A DNA stretch of 49,009 nt from DASYAE01 sp036501535 (GTDB taxonomy: Bacteria; Actinomycetota; Actinomycetes; Streptomycetales; Catenulisporaceae), in assembly GCA_036501535.1 (NCBI GenBank), contig DASYAE010000024.1, forward strand, positions 1-49,009, in the 5' to 3' direction. A model generated the notes under the pieces. That model saw only the letters and a program-made list of their open reading frames with translations, did no database searches and had not been told where the DNA came from. How positions within the stretch are numbered: position 1 is the first letter of the stretch; each line of letters starts with the position of its first letter. The position numbers and the translations under genes were made by a program. Below are positions 16,825 to 25,565 of this stretch, one piece after another.

Positions 16825-17682
16825 TCAGCGGCCTGTGTCGTTCGTAAGGGGGTCGTTCGCCGGGGTGCCGCCGGTCAGCACCACGAGCCCGGCATTGACC
16901 TCCGGGCACCGAGCCTCGCCGACGGCGAGGTGCTTGGCTGCGATCCTGGCCGCGTCGGCGAGGTCGGGATGGTCGCGCAGGGTGCGGTAGAACCAGGCCG
17001 CGAACAGCTGCGCGCACCCGTCGTCCACCGCGCCGCGGTGCGCGATCACCGTGTCCGCGAGCGGACTGAACGCGTCGGCGCACTCCTCGCTGCGGCACGC
17101 GTTGAGCACGATCCCGCGCAGGCGGACGCGATAGGCGGCGATCAGGTCGGCTACGTCGGCGGCAGGCACCCGGCGCGGGTCGCCGAGCTCGTCCGCGAAC
17201 AGCAGGGTCCTGCCGTCGCCGTGGCAGATCAGGTGCAGGACGTCGGGCGGCCGCGCCGGATTGAACGTCAGGTCGTCGACGGTCGCGGCCGGCCGGAGCT
17301 CGACCTCGAGATGCCCCAGCTCCTTGGCCTGGAGGATGAGCCGCGACTCGCGGTCCGCGCGGATGGCGGCGCCCGCGGCCGCTGTGGCGAGCCCCGCCCC
17401 GACGACGAGCACCCGCAGCAGGTTCGCGGCGCGGCGGAATATCGGATTGTGCGGATACGCGCGCAGCGCCGCGTTGAGGATCCGCGCGCGCCCGCCGTCG
17501 ATGATCCCGTTAGTGACGTCGTCGTTGATCTGCGACCAGAACTGAAGGCCTGCCACCCCCACCATCGACGGCAGGGCCGCCGCCGGGTACCCCGCCCGCG
17601 CCAGGATCTCCCTCGCCGCCGGCCCAGGCGGGAACGCGGTGGCGAGCGCCACCATTTCCTCGTCGCCGAAGGATCCCGCCAT
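16825..17682 (-). CDS. EAD-CHAT protein (caspase-like peptidase)
   Basis: The ATG at 17680-17682 is preferred: GGGGCGGGA lies 6 bases upstream, whereas the longer reading starts at a TTG. The 285-aa protein has an N-terminal effector-associated domain (about 8-90: NGIIDGGRARILNAALRAYPHN, FRRAANLL). A CHAT peptidase domain (about 95-285) has His154 in DVLHLICHGDG and Cys196 in GIVLNACRSEE as the catalytic pair, followed by DTVIAHRGAVDDGCAQLFA. CHAT proteases act as effectors in several bacterial immune systems. The EAD resembles the one in the E2 fusion protein, and such domains pair homotypically, so the E2 may recruit this protease. Confidence 0.88.
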   Translation of the reverse strand: MAGSFGDEEMVALATAFPPGPAAREILARAGYPAAALPSMVGVAGLQFWSQINDDVTNGIIDGGRARILNAALRAYPHNPIFRRAANLLRVLVVGAGLATAAAGAAIRADRESRLILQAKELGHLEVELRPAATVDDLTFNPARPPDVLHLICHGDGRTLLFADELGDPRRVPAADVADLIAAYRVRLRGIVLNACRSEECADAFSPLADTVIAHRGAVDDGCAQLFAAWFYRTLRDHPDLADAARIAAKHLAVGEARCPEVNAGLVVLTGGTPANDPLTNDTGR

Positions 17683-17765
17683 GCACAATCCCGCCCCTCA
17701 TGCGCTCGACCGGTCAGGGGCTGTCCGGGGAGAACCGGTCGCGCGCAATCATTTCTGACTTTACC

Positions 17766-18452
17766 TCAGATCTCCGCCGAGAGCTCGAGCAGACCCGGCA
17801 GGTCAGCGCTCTCCCGCCAGGGGAGCCGGCCGTGCGCGATCGTTGCGTGCACGGCCCCGTCGACCCGGGCCGCCGCGCCGACCGGGGCGCGGACGACCAG
17901 CGCCAGCCGGTGCACTCCGGTAATCTCCCGGCCCCGGGTCCGGTGTACCTCCCAGGCCGGATCGGAGCGCAGCTCGTTTTGGGCCTCCAGATAGCGGCCC
18001 GTCGCCGGCCTGCTCTCGGTGCGTTCCACGGAGGCGTCGAAGAGCTTGAGCTGCGGGCCGATCCGCCACGTCGTCGAGAGCTGCGCGGCGTTGTCGACCC
18101 GGATCGGCGTCATCGACCACGCGATCGGCGCGTCCGCTGCGGGAGCCGAGAGGCGCAGCTGGACCAGGACCCGCTCGATCCGCGTCTGCCCCGGCTCGAG
18201 TGTCGCCGTGATCGCCAGATGCACGAGGTGGTACCGGTACCGCGCGGCCTCTCGCTCGACGAACGTCCGCAGTTCGACATCGTTCGCGACATATGCCTTC
18301 GACACGAGGGCCGAGACCGGTCCGCCGAGCCGCAGCCGGCCGTCCAGCGCCGTCGTGGCGTCCGGCGCGGGAGGCTCCCCGTCCTGTCGGTGCACGGCCT
18401 CGGGGATCATCGTCAGGGCACGATCGCCGAGCTCCGGCGGCGAGATCTCCAT
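17766..18452 (-). CDS. Protein of unknown function, first gene of the long operon
   Basis: This 228-aa protein starts at the second of two adjacent ATGs (18450-18452; the first is 18453-18455). I see no strong ribosome binding site for either, so a leaderless or weak start is possible. There is no signal peptide or membrane helix. The body is a mixed, mainly beta domain (LVHLAITATLEPGQTRIERVLVQL, WSMTPIRVDNAAQLSTTWRIGPQLKLFD) ending with strands around THRTRGREITGVHRLALVVRAP-like sequence. An 83-bp gap separates it from the CHAT gene, the largest within the operon, so a second promoter there is possible. Function is not recognised; membership in the conflict operon is inferred from strand and spacing. 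Confidence 0.6.
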   Translation of the reverse strand: MEISPPELGDRALTMIPEAVHRQDGEPPAPDATTALDGRLRLGGPVSALVSKAYVANDVELRTFVEREAARYRYHLVHLAITATLEPGQTRIERVLVQLRLSAPAADAPIAWSMTPIRVDNAAQLSTTWRIGPQLKLFDASVERTESRPATGRYLEAQNELRSDPAWEVHRTRGREITGVHRLALVVRAPVGAAARVDGAVHATIAHGRLPWRESADLPGLLELSAEI

Positions 18453-18455
18453 CAT

Positions 18456-18638
18456 GGCGGCAGCAGCATATAGGCCGCGGCTGCGCCTGCGGGCGGGAAC
18501 GGCGCTGATTTGACCTGCCCAGCCCTTGCTCCCGACGCGTCGTCAGACAACCGATCTGCCGTCCGGGTGAAATGTCGCGGCTTTCGGGTGGACATCGACA
18601 ACATATGAACATGGATCTCGCGGCCCCGCCCCAACGAT
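18456..18638. promoter_or_regulatory. Divergent promoter region between the Ubl/AAA operon and the Rhs gene
   Basis: This 183-bp gap separates genes pointing away from one another and must hold promoters for both. I see no convincing -35/-10 pair. It is locally AT-richer near the Rhs start (GACAACATATGAACATGG). The 10-mer ATATGAACAT at 18603-18612 recurs at 25499-25508 before the beta-propeller gene. Confidence 0.45.
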
Positions 18639-21600
18639 ATGGACGTGACGCCGGGTCCGGCGTCCACTCGGCCACGCAGGACGGGACGGCATCGGGTGTC
18701 TGGGTTTCGCAGGAAGCTGGGCTCGGTCCTGGCTGTGCTCGCGCTGACGGTCGGCGCGGCCTCGGCGCCGGGTGGCGTGGGCGCGGGGGCACAGGCGGCG
18801 GCCCGCTCCGGGGTTGACGGGTCGGGCGGTGCGGCCGTCTCGCCGGGCCGGGTGTGGACCGCGGATCTGACGTCGCGTCAGGGGCGGGTGATGCCGGGCG
18901 ATTCCGCGCTGCCGGGGCGCGAGCCGGGCCTTTCGGCGCGGCAGGCCGCGGCCATCCGCGCTGCGAGCGACCCGGCTCCCGTTCCCGCTGCCGTTCCCGC
19001 GCCCGCCGCGGAGATTCCGACCTCGGATGGCCTGGGTCTGGAGCAGTTCTACCAGTACAGCGCGACTCCCGCGGGTCCGGCCGGTGCCATGGTCCAGGTC
19101 AACCAGGACAACGGCAATGCCGCGGTTGCGCTGGACCTGCTCTCGGTGCCCGGGCGCGGGCTGACCTCCTTCGTCCGGATGACGTACAACAGCCAGGACC
19201 CCACCGACTCCCCGGTCGGTCCCGGCTGGACGCTGGATGCGTCCACGATCATGCCGCTGGGCCAGTATCTGCGCGCCGTGCCCGGACCGGGGCTGCCGGA
19301 GCGGCACGATGCCGGGGTGCCGATCGGCGCGGGGATGCCGAGCCGGGTCATGCTGGTGGACGGCACCGGCGCCGGGCAGCTGTTCACCCTGGATCGGCAC
19401 GGCAGCACGGATCCGCGCGACTGGGAGTATCACGCACCGCGCGGGGTGCACCTGTATCTGCAGCGCACCGGTAGCCAGGATCCGGCGCGTGCGTGGGTGT
19501 TCACCCGGCCGGATCGCACCCGGTTCTTCTTCGACACCGACGGGCTGCCCACCGCGGTGGCCGACCGGGTCGGCAACACCTCGAGTTTCCAGTACTCCGC
19601 ACCGCTGGGCACGTCGGGGCGGCAGCTGGCCGCGCTGATCGACCCGGCCGGGCGGCGCACGCTCGCCTTCACCTACCTGACGCCAGGCACGCTCTCGCAG
19701 AGCCCTGACGCCAAACTTGCTTCGATCACCGACCTGTCCGGTCGGCACGTCGACTTCGCCTACGACTCGCGCGGCCGGCTGGTGTCGGTCACCCAGGCGG
19801 CCGGCAGCCCGGTGGCCCGCGCCTTCGGGTTCACCTATGCGGCCACGACGGTGCCCGGCGGCGGTTCGACCATCTCGGGGATCACCGATCCGCTGGGCCA
19901 TGCGACCACGCTGCAGTACTTCGGCCCGCAGACCGACGCGCTGCACCGCGGCAAGGTCTCCACGGTGATCGACCGGGACGGCGGCACCACGACCTTCGAC
20001 TACGCGCCGGTGCCAGCCGGATCGGCCGGCGCGTTGCTCTCCACGGTGACCGACGCCGAGCACGCGGCCACCCACTTCCTGCTCGACGCGCGCGGGCGCA
20101 CCCTGCGCAGCATCGACCCGCTCGGCGGGGTGACCGACCTGGCCTGGGACGGCGACAACAATGTGGTGCGGCTGCGCACTCCGGACGGCGCGGTCTCCAC
20201 GTGGATTTACGACCCGCTGACCGGCGATCCGCTGACCCTGGTCGACCCGGAGGGCAACGCCCACGGCGGGACATCGGGTACTGCGCTGACCTATCGCACG
20301 AGCCTGAACGGCCATGTCGCGGACCTGGCCGCGAAGGTCAGCCCGGAGGGGCGGCGCTGGACCTTCGACGTGGACGCCTACGGCCAGGTGATCTCCGCCA
20401 CCGACCCGGTCGGCAACGAGCCTGGGCCGGGCGCCGGCGAGCACAGCAGCATGCGCTACGACCGGTACGGCGAACTGGTCGAGTCCACCGACCCGAACGG
20501 CCACGTCTCCCGCTTCGCCGACTTCACCGACGCCGGGATGCCGCAGACCTCGACCGACCCGCTCGGCCAGGTCACCCACACCACGTACGACGACCTCGGC
20601 AACGTCGTCTCGAGCATCGGGCCGCCCGACCCGGGCCAAACCCCGCGGGTGGTCACCGCCACCTACGACGAACTGGGCCGCCAGCTGACCGGCACCACCA
20701 CGGTGAGCCCGACGCAGACGGTGACCGTCCCGGCCCCGATCTACGACGCCGATGACAACGTGCTGCGCTCCGCCGACGCGGACGGCGCGGTCACCACCGT
20801 CGTCTACGACCCGATGGGGCAGGTGCTCAGCGGCACCACTCCGGCGAACTCGAGCGTGCCCGGCGCGCCCGCGCCCACGCAGACCTTCACCTACGACGCG
20901 GTCGGCAACGAACTGACCGCGACCAGGCCGGACGGCAACACGTCCGGCAGCTACGGCACGCACACCACGCACTCCGTCTACGACGCGCTGGGCCGGCGCG
21001 TGCAGCAGGTCGACCCGCTCGGCGGGATCACGACCTTCCGCTACGACCCGGTCGGCAAGCTGATCGCCGAGGTGCCCCCGAACGGGAACGTGTCCGGAGC
21101 GAACGCGGCGCAGTGGACCACGACCTTCGCCTTCGATCCGGACGGGCGGCAGGTTCGGCAGACCGACCCGACCGGGGCGCACACGGTCACCGAATACGAC
21201 CTCGACGGCCTGGTGACCGCGAGCACCGGGCAGCTGGTCGGGCCGACCGTCCCCGACAGTGCGCTGCGCGATTATCTGACGGTCACTCAATACGACGCCG
21301 ATGGCCGCCCGCTGCGCAACCAGGTGCCCTTCCGCGACGACGCGGGGAACCTGACCTACCACACCACCGCCTTCGCCTACGACGCCGACGGCAACACGAT
21401 CGCCACGACCACCCCGCGCGGCGTCGCGGCGAACCGGCCCGACGCGTTCGTCCAGCGCAGCGTCTACGACGCCGACAACCGCCTGACCGAGCAGGACCAG
21501 CCGTACGACCCGTCGGACCGCGTCTACAACACCCCCGACAAGACCTTCTACACCTACGACGCGGTCGGCGACACGCTCACGGTCAGCAACCCGCCCTCGG

Positions 21601-24600
21601 CCGGCCAGACCCGGCGCACGGTGACCACGAACACGTACACGGCCAACGGGTGGCTCAAGTCGACCACCGACCCATGGTCCATCTCGACCGGCTACACCTA
21701 CGACGACGACGGCCGGCAGCTCACCAGCACCGTCAACGACGACGGATCGGCCGCCTCGCGCACGCTCAGCTGGCAGTACTACCCGGACGGCTCGCTGGAG
21801 TCCCGCTCCGACACCGGCTCGCCGGTCGGCAAGGACGTCGTGCTGCTCGACGACTCCGACCCGAACACCACCGCCGCGTCCCCGGCCGGCGCGTGGACCG
21901 AGTCGAGTGGCGGGAGCAACTACGAGGGCTCCGGCTACCACTTGCACGCGGCGGGGACCGGCGGGGACAACTTCACCTGGAGCGCTCTGATCCCGCAGTC
22001 CGGCACGTATCACATCGCGGTGCGCGTCCCGAGCGGCACCGGCGTGGCCGGTCTGAGCCCTGATCCGAAGTACACGATCGCCACGAAGGCGGCCACCTCG
22101 ACCAAGCAGCCCGCCGCCCCCGCGGACGGCTGGGCGGACCTCGGCGACTTCCAGCTCTCCCAGAACGAGACCGCCACCGTCACGCTGCCCGAGCAGGCGG
22201 ACGGAGCGGTGATCGCCGACGCGGTCCGGCTGGTGCGCGACGACAACACGCCGGTGGACAAGAAGGCGAAGTGGTTCGCGTACAACTACGACCCGGACGG
22301 CAACGCCACCGGGATCACCGACGACAGCACCGATGCCCCGGTCGGCAACTACACGGTCGGCTACGACCAGCTCGACCGGCCCAACTCGGTCACGCCGTCC
22401 TCTGGCGGCCAGCCCTCGGTGACCTTCGCCTACGACGGCGACGGCAATGTCCTGAGCCAGGCCTATGGCAAGCGTTCTGATACCTACACCTACAACACCC
22501 GCGAACAGCTCCAGCACGCGGTCAGCACCACCGGTGCCGGCGCGCCGCCGCTTACCACCGACTACCAGTACGACCCGGCCGGCAACCTTCAGCACGAGCT
22601 CGAGGGCAACGGCAACACGCTCGACGCCACGTACTTCCTGGACGGCTCGCTGCGCCAGCAGCTGGAGAAGCGCTCGGACGGCACCCTGGTCAGCCGGCAC
22701 GACCTGGACTACGACGCGGACAGCAACAAGATCAGCGACGACTCGCGGGTGATGAACGCGGACGACCACTCCGCCTACCTCACCGACAACGCGACCTTCC
22801 AGTACGACCCGCGCGACCGGCTGACCGCCGTGCACAAGACCGGCGAGCCGGGCGACAACGACGAGACCTACCGGCACGACGGCAACGGCAACGTGATCGA
22901 CCAGAGCGTCGACGGCGTGCCGACCTCGTTCACCTACGACCGCAACCGCCTGGTCGGCTCGGTGTCGCAGGGCACGCACAGCGAGTACGAGTACGACACA
23001 TTCGGCCGGCTCTCCACCGTCACCGACGCGGGCACGAAGAAGGTCACCGCGCAGCACGAATACGACGGCTTCGACCGGCAGACCAGCACCCGCACCGGAA
23101 CCGGCGCCGCCGCCTCGACCGCCACCTTCACCTACGACTCGCTCGACCGGCAGGTCAGCACCACCGACAGCAGCCCCGGCTCGGCGGCGAAGACCACCAC
23201 CGAGCAGTACCTCAGCCTCGGCGGCGCCGTGGTCGCGGCGAACACCGCCGGCGGCCCGGCCACCAGCTACTTCTACTCCGCCTCCGGCGCCCGGCTGGCC
23301 CAGCTGCGCACGCCGTCCAGCGGCTCGGCGCAGACCTCCTACTACGGCTACGACGCGCACTCCGATGTCGAGCTACTCACCGACGAGCACGGAAACACCC
23401 GCTCCACCTACGGATACACCTCCTACGGCAGCGACCAGGCCGCCGCATTCACCGGCATCGACAAGCCGGGCAGCAATTCCGGCGGGTCCGCAGCGTCCGG
23501 CGCCGCCGCCGGTTCGGGCGGTTCGGGCGGTTCCGGCGGCGCGCAGTCGCCGTACAACAGCTACCGCTTCAACGCGATGCAGGTCGACCCGTCCTCCGGC
23601 CAGTACGACATGGGCTTCCGGGACTACGACCCGGGCATCAACTCCTTCGCCTCCCGCGACTCCTACCAGAGCGCCCTGGCCGACCTGGGCCTGACCACCG
23701 ACCCGTGGGCGAGCAGCGAATACGCCTTCGGCGGCGGGAACCCGATCAGCGACATCGAGTTCGACGGGCACGGCTGGTTCGGCGACCTGGTCTCCAGCGT
23801 GGGCAACTTCGTGGCCAAACACGCCGAGACCATCACCTCGACGATCGTCTCCACCGCGGTGTTCGTGGGCTGCGAAGGGCTGACCGCGGGCATCGGCACG
23901 GTCGGCTGCGCGGCCGCTTCCGGGGCCGCCGGAGGGCTGGTCGACCAGGGCTTCCAGTGCGCCGACAAGGGCGGCAGCGCCTGCTCGGTCAAGTCCTTCG
24001 CCGTCGCCGGGGTGAAGGGCGCGGTGGTCGGGGCGCTGGGCGGGGCGGCCGGCGAGGTCGGCGGGCAGCTCCTGGGCAAGATCGCCCCCAGGGTCATCGA
24101 CGCGGTCACCTCCCGAGGCGGCGGGGAGGTCGCCGAGGAGACCACGTCGGAAACGACCTCGGAGACCGCCAACAGCGCGCCAAAGGGAGGCGGCGACGAG
24201 GCCCCGCACACCAGCCGGCCCGCCGCGTCCTCCGACGAGGCGCCGCCCGAACCCGGCGGGTCGGCCGAAGGCGGGTCGCCCGAGGGCACGACCTGCGCGA
24301 ACAGCTTCGCCGCCGCAACAGCGGTCCTCATGGCCAACGGCACGACCAGGCCCATCCGGGACGTGCGGGTCGGCGACGTGATCGAGGACGCCGCGCCGGG
24401 CACGGACACGCCGCAGGCGCACACCGTCACCGCGCTGCACATCACGCACACCGACCGCGACTTCGTCGACCTGACCTTCTCCGCGCCGCACGGAGCCCCG
24501 GGCGCCGCGCACGTCACCGCGGGCCCGCGCGTCGGCGGAACCCTCACCAGCACCGCGGGCCACCTTTTCTACGACCTCAGCGACGGTCAATGGACTCCGG

Positions 24601-25178
24601 CCGCGCAGCTCAAGGCAGGCGACCCGGTCCAGGGCGTCGGCGCGGCGACGGCCACCGTCCTGGCGCTGCACCGCCACACCGCCGCGATCACCACCTACAA
24701 CCTCACCGTAGATGCCGAGCACACGTACTTCGTCGTGGCCGGCGACACACCCGTCCTCGTGCACAACAGCAGCTGCGGAGTCGAGGTCAATACATCTGAG
24801 AACAGTATTACAATCTCGCACGCCGAGTCGGGTAGCGGCATCATCGGCAATCTCAGTCCGGAGGGCGACCTTACGTTTGCGATTGGAAACAACCCGGCGC
24901 TCGGCTCACCGCTCCGTGGAAAGCAGATGTTCGCAGATGTGATGGACTACTTCGGTGACCGGGTGAAGTCGATCACGGGTAACTGGCGCTACGGTGACAA
25001 TCTCAAGGCGTTCAACGACGCCGTTGCCAACGGTGAGAGCTTCGGGAACGCAGCCCGCACGACCTGGACGGCTCAGCGCGCGGCCGAGTACGGTTTCACG
25101 CGCGTCAAGGTGACGGAGACCGATGAAGGCGCCAATGGCTACTCATTTGTTTCGAGTTTGTTCCGGCCTGGGAAGTGA
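18639..25178 (+). CDS. Secreted Rhs/YD-repeat polymorphic toxin with Hint domain and C-terminal toxin module
   Basis: This 2179-aa protein has an N-terminal secretion signal (basic FRRKLG, then SVLAVLALTVGAASA); an in-frame GTG at 18696 could also start it. About 40 YD-type repeats (for example GRLVSVTQAAGS, YDALGRRVQQVDPLGG) cover roughly residues 380-1600. They are interrupted at about 1067-1205 by a golvesin-like beta-sandwich (GTYHIAVRVPSG, VIADAVRLVRDD). The RHS core (MGFRDYDPGINSFASRDS) is near 1655. A Hint autoprocessing domain runs from Cys1886 (CANSFAAATAVLMANG) to VHN at about 2041-2043. The last ~136 residues are the toxin, with ITGNWRYGDNLKAFNDAV and AARTTWTAQRAAEYGFTRV; I do not recognise its activity. 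Base composition drops there, as expected for an exchangeable toxin tip. Confidence 0.93.
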   Translation: MDVTPGPASTRPRRTGRHRVSGFRRKLGSVLAVLALTVGAASAPGGVGAGAQAAARSGVDGSGGAAVSPGRVWTADLTSRQGRVMPGDSALPGREPGLSARQAAAIRAASDPAPVPAAVPAPAAEIPTSDGLGLEQFYQYSATPAGPAGAMVQVNQDNGNAAVALDLLSVPGRGLTSFVRMTYNSQDPTDSPVGPGWTLDASTIMPLGQYLRAVPGPGLPERHDAGVPIGAGMPSRVMLVDGTGAGQLFTLDRHGSTDPRDWEYHAPRGVHLYLQRTGSQDPARAWVFTRPDRTRFFFDTDGLPTAVADRVGNTSSFQYSAPLGTSGRQLAALIDPAGRRTLAFTYLTPGTLSQSPDAKLASITDLSGRHVDFAYDSRGRLVSVTQAAGSPVARAFGFTYAATTVPGGGSTISGITDPLGHATTLQYFGPQTDALHRGKVSTVIDRDGGTTTFDYAPVPAGSAGALLSTVTDAEHAATHFLLDARGRTLRSIDPLGGVTDLAWDGDNNVVRLRTPDGAVSTWIYDPLTGDPLTLVDPEGNAHGGTSGTALTYRTSLNGHVADLAAKVSPEGRRWTFDVDAYGQVISATDPVGNEPGPGAGEHSSMRYDRYGELVESTDPNGHVSRFADFTDAGMPQTSTDPLGQVTHTTYDDLGNVVSSIGPPDPGQTPRVVTATYDELGRQLTGTTTVSPTQTVTVPAPIYDADDNVLRSADADGAVTTVVYDPMGQVLSGTTPANSSVPGAPAPTQTFTYDAVGNELTATRPDGNTSGSYGTHTTHSVYDALGRRVQQVDPLGGITTFRYDPVGKLIAEVPPNGNVSGANAAQWTTTFAFDPDGRQVRQTDPTGAHTVTEYDLDGLVTASTGQLVGPTVPDSALRDYLTVTQYDADGRPLRNQVPFRDDAGNLTYHTTAFAYDADGNTIATTTPRGVAANRPDAFVQRSVYDADNRLTEQDQPYDPSDRVYNTPDKTFYTYDAVGDTLTVSNPPSAGQTRRTVTTNTYTANGWLKSTTDPWSISTGYTYDDDGRQLTSTVNDDGSAASRTLSWQYYPDGSLESRSDTGSPVGKDVVLLDDSDPNTTAASPAGAWTESSGGSNYEGSGYHLHAAGTGGDNFTWSALIPQSGTYHIAVRVPSGTGVAGLSPDPKYTIATKAATSTKQPAAPADGWADLGDFQLSQNETATVTLPEQADGAVIADAVRLVRDDNTPVDKKAKWFAYNYDPDGNATGITDDSTDAPVGNYTVGYDQLDRPNSVTPSSGGQPSVTFAYDGDGNVLSQAYGKRSDTYTYNTREQLQHAVSTTGAGAPPLTTDYQYDPAGNLQHELEGNGNTLDATYFLDGSLRQQLEKRSDGTLVSRHDLDYDADSNKISDDSRVMNADDHSAYLTDNATFQYDPRDRLTAVHKTGEPGDNDETYRHDGNGNVIDQSVDGVPTSFTYDRNRLVGSVSQGTHSEYEYDTFGRLSTVTDAGTKKVTAQHEYDGFDRQTSTRTGTGAAASTATFTYDSLDRQVSTTDSSPGSAAKTTTEQYLSLGGAVVAANTAGGPATSYFYSASGARLAQLRTPSSGSAQTSYYGYDAHSDVELLTDEHGNTRSTYGYTSYGSDQAAAFTGIDKPGSNSGGSAASGAAAGSGGSGGSGGAQSPYNSYRFNAMQVDPSSGQYDMGFRDYDPGINSFASRDSYQSALADLGLTTDPWASSEYAFGGGNPISDIEFDGHGWFGDLVSSVGNFVAKHAETITSTIVSTAVFVGCEGLTAGIGTVGCAAASGAAGGLVDQGFQCADKGGSACSVKSFAVAGVKGAVVGALGGAAGEVGGQLLGKIAPRVIDAVTSRGGGEVAEETTSETTSETANSAPKGGGDEAPHTSRPAASSDEAPPEPGGSAEGGSPEGTTCANSFAAATAVLMANGTTRPIRDVRVGDVIEDAAPGTDTPQAHTVTALHITHTDRDFVDLTFSAPHGAPGAAHVTAGPRVGGTLTSTAGHLFYDLSDGQWTPAAQLKAGDPVQGVGAATATVLALHRHTAAITTYNLTVDAEHTYFVVAGDTPVLVHNSSCGVEVNTSENSITISHAESGSGIIGNLSPEGDLTFAIGNNPALGSPLRGKQMFADVMDYFGDRVKSITGNWRYGDNLKAFNDAVANGESFGNAARTTWTAQRAAEYGFTRVKVTETDEGANGYSFVSSLFRPGK

Positions 25179-25181
25179 AGG

Positions 25182-25421
25182 ATGGATGCTGAGCGGATCG
25201 CCGCCCTGAACACGGCCAGAGCGGAAGGGCTGAGCCCGTTTTCGGCAGTCCGGATGATCAGGGACGACCGGCTGTTCGAGACCGGAAAGGAATTCAACGT
25301 CGCGGTGGATTTGAATAATGTCTATGGGTTGACGACGAGGCAGGTTCACGAGATCGTCGCATGGCTCATGGGCATCGCTTCCGACGATGAATTGAAGAGC
25401 GCATTGGAACCGACCGAATAA
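25182..25421 (+). CDS. Putative immunity protein for the Rhs toxin
   Basis: This 79-aa protein starts 3 bases after the Rhs stop, with a GAAGG just upstream. It is small, acidic and helical (ERIAALNTARAEGLSPFSAVRM, TTRQVHEIVAWLMGIASDDEL) with no signal peptide, so it stays in the cytoplasm. Like the toxin tip before it, it is less GC-rich than the surroundings (AATTGAAGAGC, TTTGAATAATG), suggesting the two were acquired as a unit. Cognate immunity genes normally sit directly after polymorphic toxin genes. The sequence family is not recognised; the role rests on position, size and composition. Confidence 0.65.
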   Translation: MDAERIAALNTARAEGLSPFSAVRMIRDDRLFETGKEFNVAVDLNNVYGLTTRQVHEIVAWLMGIASDDELKSALEPTE

Positions 25422-25498
25422 GGGGGCGGACCGAGGCCGCTCGGCGTGTCGCCGAGTCCGGATTCGCCCGGCTGGATAATCTGGCATGGAACATCAGT

Positions 25499-25508
25499 AT
25501 ATGAACAT
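25499..25508 (+). promoter_or_regulatory. ATATGAACAT motif shared with the Rhs upstream region
   Basis: The exact 10-mer ATATGAACAT occurs here, 58 bp before the start of the beta-propeller gene, and at 18603-18612, 27 bp before the Rhs start. Such an AT-rich word is unlikely to recur by chance in a region this GC-rich. It may be part of a shared promoter or operator. The surrounding 25422-25565 gap otherwise shows nothing clear. Confidence 0.35.
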
Positions 25509-25565
25509 TTAGAGGGCGCCGCCAGAGGCGACGTGCCCGCGCAACGGTGTGAACGGATTCTCTCC

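Noticed and set aside
18543..23360. Very long minus-strand open frame (about 1605 codons) opposite the Rhs gene
   Set aside because: It is Arg/Val/Gly-rich low-complexity translation complementary to clear YD repeats; a shadow caused by high GC.
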